Assembly (NCBI GenBank): GCA_021647465.1 | Contig: JAKIUQ010000004.1 | Location: 159,414 to 223,413 of the forward strand | Reading direction: 5' to 3' | From: Emcibacter sp. | GTDB taxonomy: Bacteria; Pseudomonadota; Alphaproteobacteria; Sphingomonadales; Emcibacteraceae | Length of the DNA stretch: 64,000 nucleotides | Shown here: positions 25,493 through 33,242 of the stretch, one piece after another | Numbering within the stretch: the stretch's first letter is position 1 | How the letters are laid out: every line of letters begins with the position of its first letter | The notes under the pieces: generated by a model | Databases searched by the model: none | The model's input: the letters and a program-made list of their open reading frames with translations, nothing else | Told to the model about the DNA's origin: nothing | Made by a program: the position numbers and the translations under genes

Positions 25493-26286
25493 ACCGTAAA
25501 TTCAACCATTACCGGCGCATGATCCGATGGTTTTTCCCAGCCCCGGGCATGTTCAAGAATCGCCATATTTTCCATATGAGCCTTCAGGTCAGGGCTGGCC
25601 CATATATGATCCAGCCGCCGCCCCTTATCCGAAGTGCGCCAGTCCTTCGCGCGGTATGACCACCAGCTATACAGCCGTTCGGGTTCCGGCACAAAATGGC
25701 GCATCACATCACACCAGTCGTGGGCCTGCATCAAGACCCTCATTTTTTCACATTCCAGCGGCGTATGGCTGATCACTTTAAGCAGTTTTTTATGGGACCA
25801 GACATCACTTTCCAGGGGCGCAATATTCAAATCCCCCACCAGAATATATTTGCTGTCTTTCGGCAAATCCCGCGACCAGACTGTCATTTCATCCAAAAAA
25901 TCCAGTTTATGGGCGAATTTATCATTCACGTCCGCATCCGGCACCTCTCCGCCGGCGGGCACGTAAAAATTATGCACGGTTACGCCGCCCGGCAACCGCG
26001 CCGCAATATGGCGGGCGTCCCCCTTGGCGCACCAATCGCGGCGGGTGATATTTTCAAGGGGAATCCGCGACATGATGGCAACGCCGTTATAAGATTTCTG
26101 TCCCGCGATGGCCTGATGGCAAAAGCCCCGCTGCTCAAAATATTCGGTTGGGAACATATGGTCCTGCACTTTGGTTTCCTGAAAACAGATCACATCGGGA
26201 TTATCGCCCTCTATCAATTTACCCACCTGATCAATTCGCGCCCTTATTGAATTGATATTCCATGTTACCAGCTTAATTCTCGCCAT
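25489..26286 (-). CDS. xth: Exodeoxyribonuclease III
   Basis: A 265-residue AP endonuclease/3'-exonuclease of base excision repair. It shows LVTWNINSIRARI, the metal-binding glutamate in FQETKVQD, VGDLNIAP, and the C-terminal RRLDHIWASPDL and SDHAPVMVEF motifs of the exonuclease III family. AAGG lies seven bases before the start. It converges with the SDR gene; the two stop regions overlap by four bases with no terminator between them. Confidence 0.95.
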   Translation of the reverse strand: MARIKLVTWNINSIRARIDQVGKLIEGDNPDVICFQETKVQDHMFPTEYFEQRGFCHQAIAGQKSYNGVAIMSRIPLENITRRDWCAKGDARHIAARLPGGVTVHNFYVPAGGEVPDADVNDKFAHKLDFLDEMTVWSRDLPKDSKYILVGDLNIAPLESDVWSHKKLLKVISHTPLECEKMRVLMQAHDWCDVMRHFVPEPERLYSWWSYRAKDWRTSDKGRRLDHIWASPDLKAHMENMAILEHARGWEKPSDHAPVMVEFTV

Positions 26287-26312
26287 TACGCACCCTTATT
26301 ATTATAGAAATT

Positions 26313-26897
26313 CTAGAAAATATTGAATGTATTACCCATCACGCCCAGCGGCCACCATCCGGTTTCATATAGCTGATATTTAAGTTGAAAAGGATGATCA
26401 TCACCGACCCCCGCCGCAATCACCAATGCCGCCTGATAACAGGCCTGAACGCCTTCGCCAATGGCCGCTTTCATTAATTCTTCATCATGCATGCCATACC
26501 GGTCGGCGGCGGCAATAACGCCTTCGCTGACATATTCTGACGCCGCGCTGGTGACGCGGGCCAGTACCATTTCCAGAAGTTCGGGATCTAAGGTTTGCGT
26601 TATCTCCACCGCCAGCGCGGCCATGAGCTGTTGTTCAACCTCCCAAAAAGGACTATTCCAGTCGTTGGTTTCCAATGAAAAAGCCGCTTCCTGCCAATCT
26701 TCCACCTCGGCGGGCATGGCTTCGGGAAAACCGAGCGCATCCAGATATGCCCTGGCTTTTAAAAGCACCTCGGCCTCAAGTGGCTCACCGACATAACGGA
26801 ACCAATTGGTCCGCGGTATTAATTTGGTAAAGCGCGATACCAGTACCAGCGTCGGGTATTCTTCCAATACATCAATTTCAATATCATCTTCGTCCAT
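26313..26897 (-). CDS. Conserved hypothetical acidic protein
   Basis: A 194-residue soluble, acidic protein that I do not recognise. No signal peptide, membrane helix or catalytic motif is visible; it is mainly helical by composition, with a C-terminal segment rich in alanine and then aromatic (QLKYQLYETGWWPLGVMGNTFNIF). The start at 26897 is preferred over 26903 because GAGGA lies six bases before it. It sits between xth and the candidate small RNA on the same strand, so readthrough from the RNA promoter is conceivable despite the strong terminator. Confidence 0.75.
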   Translation of the reverse strand: MDEDDIEIDVLEEYPTLVLVSRFTKLIPRTNWFRYVGEPLEAEVLLKARAYLDALGFPEAMPAEVEDWQEAAFSLETNDWNSPFWEVEQQLMAALAVEITQTLDPELLEMVLARVTSAASEYVSEGVIAAADRYGMHDEELMKAAIGEGVQACYQAALVIAAGVGDDHPFQLKYQLYETGWWPLGVMGNTFNIF

Positions 26898-26964
26898 AAT
26901 CATTCCTCATTAGGCAGAATAGATAAGTAAGCTTTCTGAGGGGATTGCTCAAGAAGATAAATAT

Positions 26965-27016
26965 AAAAAAGCCCGGCCAGAATATTTCTGGAATATTTCC
27001 AGAATTCTGGCCGGGC
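26965..27016 (-). terminator. Very strong Rho-independent terminator
   Basis: A 13-base perfect stem (GCCCGGCCAGAAT with its complement, 26971-26983 and 27004-27016) continues into a 7-base inner stem (TCTGGAA/TTCCAGA, 26987-26993 and 26997-27003) with only a 3-base bulge. Six T residues follow on the minus strand (26965-26970). It ends the predicted small RNA. Confidence 0.92.
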
Positions 27017-27122
27017 AGGTTTGTGCAATAAGGAAGGGGGAGGGAAAAACCTCTTGCACAATAGCCCGAAATGATAGCGACCTAAGGAAGGTATGGTCAT
27101 ACTTGCGCTCATTTCACGCTAT
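26965..27122 (-). ncRNA. Candidate small RNA with anti-Shine-Dalgarno loops
   Basis: A transcript of about 155 nt is predicted from a promoter at 27129-27156 to the T-run at 26965. No plausible ORF lies in it. In transcript order it has a small hairpin ACC-U...-GGU whose loop carries UUCCUU (27080-27092). Next is an 8-bp stem UUGUGCAA/UUGCACAA (27054-27061 with 27021-27028) closing a 25-nt loop rich in C and U (CCCUCCCCCUUCCUUA), and then the terminator. The motif CCUUCCUUA occurs twice (27083-27091 and 27029-27037). C/U-rich loops able to pair with ribosome-binding sites are known from alphaproteobacterial sRNAs such as the CCUCCUCCC RNAs of Rhodobacter. I cannot assign it to a named family. 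Confidence 0.75.
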
Positions 27123-27128
27123 ACATTA

Positions 27129-27156
27129 GATATAGGTAATGTAAATTTTCCGTCAA
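27129..27156 (-). promoter_or_regulatory. Sigma-70 promoter of the candidate small RNA
   Basis: On the minus strand TTGACG (27151-27156) is followed after 16 bases by TATATC (27129-27134). The -35 box is five of six to consensus. Transcription would start near 27122. The promoter begins three bases after a hairpin that closes lolA. Confidence 0.65.
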
Positions 27157-27158
27157 GG

Positions 27159-27190
27159 GGCAGATAGATATTTTTTACGCTCTATCTGCC
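27159..27190 (-). terminator. Hairpin at the end of lolA
   Basis: GGCAGATAGA (27159-27168) and TCTATCTGCC (27181-27190) form a perfect 10-bp stem with a 12-base loop. The stem includes the lolA stop codon. There is no T-run after it on the minus strand, so it may act as a Rho-assisted end or RNA-stability element, separating lolA from the small RNA gene. Confidence 0.55.
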
Positions 27191-27907
27191 GCGCGGGCCA
27201 TGCCTGTTAGGCCTGGGATCTTTAAATTTGAAATTCTTGCCATCAATTTCCACATTATACTCCGGATTCAGCAGGGCAACACGTGTGGTATAGCCTTGGG
27301 CGTCGACGATTTCCCAAGCCCTGAGCTCCATTGTGCTTTCTTCAAAAATCAGGATAATATAGCCATATTCCTGACGTTTCGGGTCAATGACCGGGACTTT
27401 TATCAAACCGGCAAAACGGATAATGTCGGGGACTTCGACGGAACCGTCAAATTTAATTTCCTCGTCCACTAAAATCCCAAGCGGCGTTTTTTTAATGGGC
27501 CAACGGCTGACTTGTTTCACGTCATAATCCACAAAAGTAAGCAAGCTGCCATTGCTCACCACCAGAAAGGGCGCATCATCGCCAAAATCAAATCTGAGTT
27601 TGCCCGGTCTTTCCAGATAAAGGATGCCTTCCGCCACAGAGCCATCCGGCGCCCGCTGGACAAAATCTGCCTTAAGCGAGCGAACCGCGTTCAGGCTTTT
27701 TTCGATTTTACGCAATGTCTGCGCGTCCCTGTCTTTCTTCTTCTGCGCCTCTATGCCCTTGGGGCCATATTGTCCCTCCAACACGGATCGGTCGACGATA
27801 TTCTTTTCAGGCATCTGCGCATCTGTGGAAACCGGGCTATATTCCGCCGCTGCGAGCCGGGGAAACGATAATAAAGCCGCGAAAAAGATGATCGTAGAAT
27901 ATTTCAT
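27182..27907 (-). CDS. lolA: Outer-membrane lipoprotein carrier LolA
   Basis: LolA carries lipoproteins across the periplasm to the outer membrane. The 241-residue precursor has a signal peptide cleaved after AAA21 (FFAALLSFPRLAAAEYS), a linker of about 45 residues, and then the LolA core: LNAVRSLKADFVQRAPDGSVAEG, LYLERPGKLRFDF, LLTFVDYDVKQVSRWPI. Its place directly after ftsK is conserved in proteobacteria. The basic C-terminal end (PRPNRHGPRGR) is unremarkable. Confidence 0.9.
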   Translation of the reverse strand: MKYSTIIFFAALLSFPRLAAAEYSPVSTDAQMPEKNIVDRSVLEGQYGPKGIEAQKKKDRDAQTLRKIEKSLNAVRSLKADFVQRAPDGSVAEGILYLERPGKLRFDFGDDAPFLVVSNGSLLTFVDYDVKQVSRWPIKKTPLGILVDEEIKFDGSVEVPDIIRFAGLIKVPVIDPKRQEYGYIILIFEESTMELRAWEIVDAQGYTTRVALLNPEYNVEIDGKNFKFKDPRPNRHGPRGR

Positions 27908-28000
27908 ATATTTTTACTTTTTTAAATTCTGGTCTATATTTACGCAAATGATAGGGGAGAATTGGGGCCAAACTTTGGCTTGAAGGTTTTTCATAAAAGG

Positions 28001-30451
28001 TTAATATTCACCGCTATGGTCTTCGATCAGGACTTCCCGCTTGCCCACATGATTGGCCGCACTGACGACGCCTTCCCGTTCCATTTTTTCAATAATATTG
28101 GCCGCCCGATTATAGCCGATGGATAATTGACGCTGGATATAGCTGGTCGAGGCCTTTTTATCCCGCGAGACAATGGCCACCGCCTGATCATACAGGTCAT
28201 CGCCAGACGATTGGCCGCTGCCTGAACTCATTTGTGAATTCTGAAGAAAGGCGCTGTCAAATCCTTCATCAGGCTCTTCGGTAATATTTTGCAGATAATC
28301 CGGCTTGCCTTGCTTTTTAAGCTCCTTGACCACCCTCTCTACCTCGTTATCGCTCACAAACGGGCCATGAACCCGCTTTATGCGTCCCCCGCCCGCCATA
28401 TAGAGCATATCCCCCATGCCCAGCAATTGTTCTGCGCCCTGTTCGCCCAGAATGGTTCGGCTGTCAATTTTTGACGTTACCTGAAAGCTGATCCTTGTGG
28501 GAAAATTGGCCTTGATGGTGCCGGTGATCACATCTACTGATGGTCTTTGGGTGGCCATGATCAAATGAATGCCCGCCGCCCGCGCCATCTGCGCAAGCCG
28601 CTGGATCAGCGATTCAATATCTTTGCCCGCCACCAGCATAAGGTCAGCCATTTCATCAACAATTACCACAATCATCGGCAGCTGTGTCAGGTCAATTTCT
28701 TCTTCTTCATAAACCGGATCTCCCGTTTCATGGTCAAAGCCGGTCTGGACTTTATGCACCAGAACCTCGCCCTTGCTGCGGGCTTCTGCCAGCCGCTGAT
28801 TATAGGCCGCGATATTCCTGACCTGTAATTTCGCCAGCGATTTATAGCGCTGCTCCATTTCCCGCACAGCCCATTTCAAGGCGACGACCGCCCTTTGCGG
28901 GTCGGTGACCACCGGCGTTAAAAGATGGGGAATATCATCATAAACGGATAATTCCAGCATCTTTGGGTCAACCATGATCATGCGGCATTCGGCGGGGGTC
29001 AATTTATAGAGCAACGACAGAATCATCACGTTAATCGCAACGGATTTACCGGATCCTGTGGTTCCCGCCACCAACAGATGGGGCATACTGGCCAGATCCG
29101 CAACAACGGGCGCGCCGCCAATATCCTTCCCCATACAGATCGGCAATCGCGCCTTGCTTTCCTCATAGGCGCTTGACGCAAATTGTTCGCGCAATACAAC
29201 AATTTCCCGTTTGCTGTTGGGCAATTCAATACCAATGGCATTTTTACCGGGCACCACGGCCACCCGGGCGCTGTCCGCGCACATGGAACGGGCAATATCA
29301 TCCGCAAGATTAATCACCCGCGTTGATTTTGTGCCGGGCGCGGGCTCCAATTCATAGAGCGTGACAACCGGGCCGGGCCGGACTTTGACAATTTCGCCTT
29401 TAACGCCAAAATCATCCAGAACGGATTCCAGCATACGGGCATTCTGTTCCAGCGCGTCATTGCTGAGCTTGTCACCCGGGGCGAGCGGCTTGGGTTTGCT
29501 CAACAGATTAAGCGCGGGCAGAATAAAATCATCCCCGGCTCCTAGATTAAACATAGGCTGGCGTTCTTTGGCTTCACGGCGGCTATTGGGGGCGGCTCTG
29601 GTTTTATTTTCAATGATCGGAATTGATTTCGGCGACACGGCAGCGGGTCTTTTTTCAATAACAGGCTCGGCGCGGCGCGCGGGCTTGGTCTTCTGCCTCA
29701 CATTGATCGCGCCTGTTTCCTTAATCTGCGGGCGTATTTTACGCTTTACAAACACATAAATAAACCGCACACCCTGCCAGATTTTTACGCAGCACCAGAC
29801 AATAGCGCGCCCGATACCCCGCCATTCTGCGCGGTCAAGGCCCAGAAAAGCCGGAATTGTCGCCAAAAACAAGATCAAAAATATCCCGCCATATAAATAA
29901 GGATAAAAGCCAATACCGCTGCTGGACAGAGCCTGTATCAGAAAGTTAAATATTCTGTCGCCGACAATACCGCCCATTTTTAAATTCTGAATATGCCAGA
30001 TTTCAGACCAAAATGCGGCAATGGGCAGAAAGGCAGAAAAAAGCGATGCCAAGAGAACCCCAATGATCCACATGATCAAATTACGCCATAAAATGGGCAA
30101 ACCCTTCAGGGTCAACATACGCCAGCCCCACGTGGCAAAAGGAAAAGCGAGCACGATAGCCCCCAGCCCAAGTGACTGGATCAGAAAATCCGCAACAATC
30201 GCCCCCGGCAGGCCAAGCCAATTCCTCACCTCTTCCACGCCGGCAACCCGCCAGCTTGGATCATTGCTGTAATATCCCGCCAGAGCGGTAAGGGTAAGCA
30301 GGCAAATTCCCACAAGGAAAAGGCCCCACAGGCGTGTGCTGCCGCGAACCATAAAGATATAAACCGCAGCCGGAAGAATGGTGCGTTTATTATTCTTGGT
30401 TATGTCTTTACGTCTGCTTGCCAATCTGATGTCCCTGTTCTGACCCTGCAT
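28001..30451 (-). CDS. ftsK: DNA translocase FtsK
   Basis: FtsK pumps DNA at the division septum and helps resolve chromosome dimers. The 816-residue protein has four to five membrane helices in the first 210 residues, a basic linker, the translocase motor (Walker A GTTGSGKS near residue 465, Walker B VVIVDEMADLM near 597, then RPSVDVITGTIKANFPTRI), and a C-terminal gamma winged helix that reads polar DNA signals (DQAVAIVSRDKKASTSYIQRQL). Alphaproteobacterial FtsK linkers are short, as here. It sits between dapC-like and lolA. Confidence 0.97.
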   Translation of the reverse strand: MQGQNRDIRLASRRKDITKNNKRTILPAAVYIFMVRGSTRLWGLFLVGICLLTLTALAGYYSNDPSWRVAGVEEVRNWLGLPGAIVADFLIQSLGLGAIVLAFPFATWGWRMLTLKGLPILWRNLIMWIIGVLLASLFSAFLPIAAFWSEIWHIQNLKMGGIVGDRIFNFLIQALSSSGIGFYPYLYGGIFLILFLATIPAFLGLDRAEWRGIGRAIVWCCVKIWQGVRFIYVFVKRKIRPQIKETGAINVRQKTKPARRAEPVIEKRPAAVSPKSIPIIENKTRAAPNSRREAKERQPMFNLGAGDDFILPALNLLSKPKPLAPGDKLSNDALEQNARMLESVLDDFGVKGEIVKVRPGPVVTLYELEPAPGTKSTRVINLADDIARSMCADSARVAVVPGKNAIGIELPNSKREIVVLREQFASSAYEESKARLPICMGKDIGGAPVVADLASMPHLLVAGTTGSGKSVAINVMILSLLYKLTPAECRMIMVDPKMLELSVYDDIPHLLTPVVTDPQRAVVALKWAVREMEQRYKSLAKLQVRNIAAYNQRLAEARSKGEVLVHKVQTGFDHETGDPVYEEEEIDLTQLPMIVVIVDEMADLMLVAGKDIESLIQRLAQMARAAGIHLIMATQRPSVDVITGTIKANFPTRISFQVTSKIDSRTILGEQGAEQLLGMGDMLYMAGGGRIKRVHGPFVSDNEVERVVKELKKQGKPDYLQNITEEPDEGFDSAFLQNSQMSSGSGQSSGDDLYDQAVAIVSRDKKASTSYIQRQLSIGYNRAANIIEKMEREGVVSAANHVGKREVLIEDHSGEY

Positions 30452-30459
30452 TCTTCATT

Positions 30460-31680
30460 TTACAGTGTTATTGCGATCTTCTCAAGCGCAGGTTCCAGAA
30501 GATCGTTATCATGCACAAGAACAAGGCGGATATATGGCGCGCCCACATTGCGGCCATCCTCGTCATCCCGCGCAAGATACGCCCCCGGCAATGTCTTTAT
30601 CCCAGCCCTTTGCCAAAGCTTTCTGCAGGCTTCCTCGCCGCAGCCCACCTCTAACCACAGACAAAACCCCCCTGCGGGCCGCGTGAAAGAAAATTTTCCG
30701 GATAAATATTTTTCGGCCAGATCAAATTTCTGGCCATATAATTTCCGGTTCAATGTCACATGCGCCTCATCATGCCATGCCGCCGCAGAGGCCGCCTGAA
30801 CAGGCAGCGGCAGCGGCACGCCACCATAAGACCGCATACGAACCACTTCCGATACGATCTGCGGATCGCCGGCCATAAAACCTGATCTTAATCCCGCCAG
30901 ATTTGATCTTTTTGACAGAGAATTAAAGACAACCACATTCTGGAAAGGATTGTTTCTGTATTCTTGCGAAATCTGGCAGCAAACATCCAACATACCCACC
31001 GGCGGCACATCATCATAAATTTCCGAATAACATTCATCGGAGGCAAGGATAAAGTCATATTTTCTGGCCAATTGTATCATTTTCGCCAAATAATTCCGGC
31101 CTGCAATCCTCCCCTCAGGATTTGACGGATTACAGATAAAAGCAAGGGCCGTTCTTGCCAATATTTCTTCCGGCAATGCCGCATAATCCGGCATACCGTT
31201 CATATCAGAACGCACATAAATCGTTTCCGCGCCCGCGCAAAGGGCCGCGCCCGCATAAGGCTGATAAAAGGGATTAGGACTTAACACCAAAGGAATTTGG
31301 CCATTTTTGCGGCGATTAATCACCGCAAGCCCGATGGAAAACAAGCCTTCGCGACTGCCGCAAAGCGGAACAAGGTGATCCGCGGTAACCATACCGGCCA
31401 TCAGGTTATTGCGGCGGCTAATCCACCCCGTAACTGCCGCCTGCCATTGCTTCGTGCCTTGTATTGGCGGGTATTTATTATAACTGGCCTGTTCCCGATG
31501 CAGAATATTCGTGACAAAATCCGGCACATTATGCTTTGGTTCGCCCACAGACATATTCAGACCCGCAGATGTATCATGGGGCGTGATCCCCTCAAGCAGG
31601 GCACGCATACGCGCAAAAGGATACGGCGGCAGATTCTTAAAGCGGGTAAAACTCACAGATTTTCCATCATATAACGTCAT
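30460..31680 (-). CDS. dapC: Class I/II aminotransferase, DapC-like
   Basis: A PLP-dependent aminotransferase (406 aa) resembling N-succinyldiaminopimelate aminotransferase of lysine synthesis. Visible are PPYPFARMRALLEGITP, the CNPSNPEG block, DECYSEIYDD, the PLP lysine in NSLSKRSNLAGLRSGF and a C-terminal arginine region YIRLVLVHD. The start ATG 31680 lies inside one arm of a 12-base inverted repeat, and no ribosome-binding site is evident. The call rests on overall pattern; another aminotransferase of this group is possible. Confidence 0.8.
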   Translation of the reverse strand: MTLYDGKSVSFTRFKNLPPYPFARMRALLEGITPHDTSAGLNMSVGEPKHNVPDFVTNILHREQASYNKYPPIQGTKQWQAAVTGWISRRNNLMAGMVTADHLVPLCGSREGLFSIGLAVINRRKNGQIPLVLSPNPFYQPYAGAALCAGAETIYVRSDMNGMPDYAALPEEILARTALAFICNPSNPEGRIAGRNYLAKMIQLARKYDFILASDECYSEIYDDVPPVGMLDVCCQISQEYRNNPFQNVVVFNSLSKRSNLAGLRSGFMAGDPQIVSEVVRMRSYGGVPLPLPVQAASAAAWHDEAHVTLNRKLYGQKFDLAEKYLSGKFSFTRPAGGFCLWLEVGCGEEACRKLWQRAGIKTLPGAYLARDDEDGRNVGAPYIRLVLVHDNDLLEPALEKIAITL

Positions 31681-31704
31681 AAAATAACTTAGTTATGACG
31701 TTAT
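31671..31704. promoter_or_regulatory. Perfect 12-bp inverted repeat over the dapC start codon
   Basis: ATAACGTCATAA (31671-31682) and TTATGACGTTAT (31693-31704) are exact inverted copies, ten bases apart; the spacer holds most of a smaller palindrome, TAACTTAGTTA. One arm contains the dapC-like start codon. As RNA it would hide the initiation site in a hairpin; as DNA it could be an operator. It also lies downstream of the amt gene and could end that transcript. Confidence 0.7.
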
Positions 31705-31748
31705 ATGGTATGACTTGTAAAGTCTGGAAATTAATTTAGGCGACTATT

Positions 31749-32975
31749 TTATCTGCGGCCATGATCATCTTCGGGATAGGCTGAAATTTTATGAATGGCA
31801 AGGTCGGCCCCAATAAACTCTTCTTCTTCACTAAGCCGAATGCCGACAGTTTTCTTGAGAATGCCATAAATTACAAACCCAAACAAACAGCCTATGCCAG
31901 CGCCAATGAAAGACCCCACCAATTGTGACATGAAAGATACGCCGCCAAGACCCCACAGGCTTTCCATGCCAAATATGCCTGCCGCGATGCCGCCCCACAA
32001 GCCACAAAGACCATGCAAAGGCCAGACGCCCAAGACATCATCTACTTTTAATTTATTCTGAATGTAAATGAATGACTTCACAAAGATCACGCCCGCGACA
32101 ACCCCGGTTGCCAAGGCCCCGAGCGGATGCATTATATTTGATCCCGCGCAAATCGCCACCAGACCCGCCAAGGCCCCGTTATGGACAAAGCCCGGATCAT
32201 TACGGCCCACAAGCGATGCCGCCAGCAAACCGCCAACCATGGCGAGCAGGCTATTGATCGCCACAAGACCGCTGGCGCCAGAGACTTCCTGCGCGCTCAT
32301 CACATTAAATCCGAACCAGCCAATGCAGAGAATCCATGACCCAAGAGCCAAAAACGGAATATTGGACGGCGGAATACCGACCACTGCGCCATTGTCCCGG
32401 TAATGACCTTTCCGCGCCCCCAGAAGGATCACGGCCCCAAGCGCGAGCCAGCCGCCCATAGCGTGAACCACGACGGAGCCGGCAAAGTCATGAAAAGGCG
32501 CGCCAAACATATCCGTCATTAAATCCTGAAAGCCAAAACGCGAGCCCCAGACCATGCCTTCGAATAAAGGATAAATCAGCCCGACAAATACGGCAGAGGC
32601 CGCCAGTTGCGGATTAAATTTTGCCCGTTCGGCGATACCGCCTGAAATAATCGCCGGAATGGCCGCCGCAAAGGTCATCAGAAAGAAGAATTTCACGAGG
32701 GTAAAGCCGTTGCCTTCAAAACCTGCCCCTGCGCCGCTGATATCCGAAGCACTGGCAAAAAAACTAACGCCGTAAGCCACCGTGTAACCAATGAAGAAAT
32801 ATGACAGGGTTGAGACGGCAAAGTCGGTGATAATCTTAACCAGCGCATTAACCTGATTTTTCTTGCGCACCGTGCCCACTTCCAGAAAAGCAAAACCCGC
32901 ATGCATGGCAAATACCAATATGGCCCCAATCAATACAAAAAAAACGTCCGAGCCACTTTTTAATTCTTCCATCAC
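31749..32975 (-). CDS. amt: Ammonium transporter (Amt family), second copy
   Basis: An 11-helix ammonium channel of 408 residues. Family motifs include DFAGSVVVHAMGGWLALGAVILLGARKG, with one of the twin pore histidines, and GVWPLHGLCGLWGGIAAGIFG with the other. It lacks the signal-like N-terminal extension of the neighbouring AmtB. The C-terminal tail (IRLSEEEEFIGADLAIHKISAYPED) is the PII-contacting type. It has its own sigma-54-like promoter and is separated from amtB by 267 bases. Confidence 0.93.
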   Translation of the reverse strand: MMEELKSGSDVFFVLIGAILVFAMHAGFAFLEVGTVRKKNQVNALVKIITDFAVSTLSYFFIGYTVAYGVSFFASASDISGAGAGFEGNGFTLVKFFFLMTFAAAIPAIISGGIAERAKFNPQLAASAVFVGLIYPLFEGMVWGSRFGFQDLMTDMFGAPFHDFAGSVVVHAMGGWLALGAVILLGARKGHYRDNGAVVGIPPSNIPFLALGSWILCIGWFGFNVMSAQEVSGASGLVAINSLLAMVGGLLAASLVGRNDPGFVHNGALAGLVAICAGSNIMHPLGALATGVVAGVIFVKSFIYIQNKLKVDDVLGVWPLHGLCGLWGGIAAGIFGMESLWGLGGVSFMSQLVGSFIGAGIGCLFGFVIYGILKKTVGIRLSEEEEFIGADLAIHKISAYPEDDHGRR

Positions 32976-33017
32976 ATCTTCCCTTGATTATTAATGCCCT
33001 GATTATCTCCCTGATTA

Positions 33018-33033
33018 CTCAAGAAACATGCCA
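33018..33033 (-). promoter_or_regulatory. Sigma-54-like promoter of the second amt gene
   Basis: On the minus strand TGGCATGTTTCTTGAG matches TGGCAC-N5-TTGCW with the correct spacing; the -12 element is TTGA instead of TTGC. It ends 43 bases before the start codon. The glnK promoter shows the same TTGA variant. Ammonium transporters are commonly under NtrC and sigma-54. Confidence 0.55.
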
Positions 33034-33163
33034 AACACATAATCGACCTGTTTCTTATATTTTCTGGCGATTAAGGGGGGAAGAAATGACGGCTCTGATC
33101 AAAATTTAATCAATGCGCGGCTTTTGCTTGGGCAGTAGCCTAAATTTTAAGCAGAGAAATTCC

Positions 33164-33188
33164 CCCGTCCTAAATCAATAAGGACGGG
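33164..33188 (-). terminator. Probable terminator after amtB
   Basis: CCCGTCCT (33164-33171) and AGGACGGG (33181-33188) form a perfect 8-bp GC-rich stem with a 9-base loop, 55 bases after the amtB stop. On the minus strand the stem is followed by GGAATTTCTC rather than a clean T-run, so the ending may be weak. Confidence 0.5.
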
Positions 33189-33242
33189 AGAATATATTTC
33201 AGATCAGTCTTTTAACGGTTCACTTATATTTTTTGAGAACCC

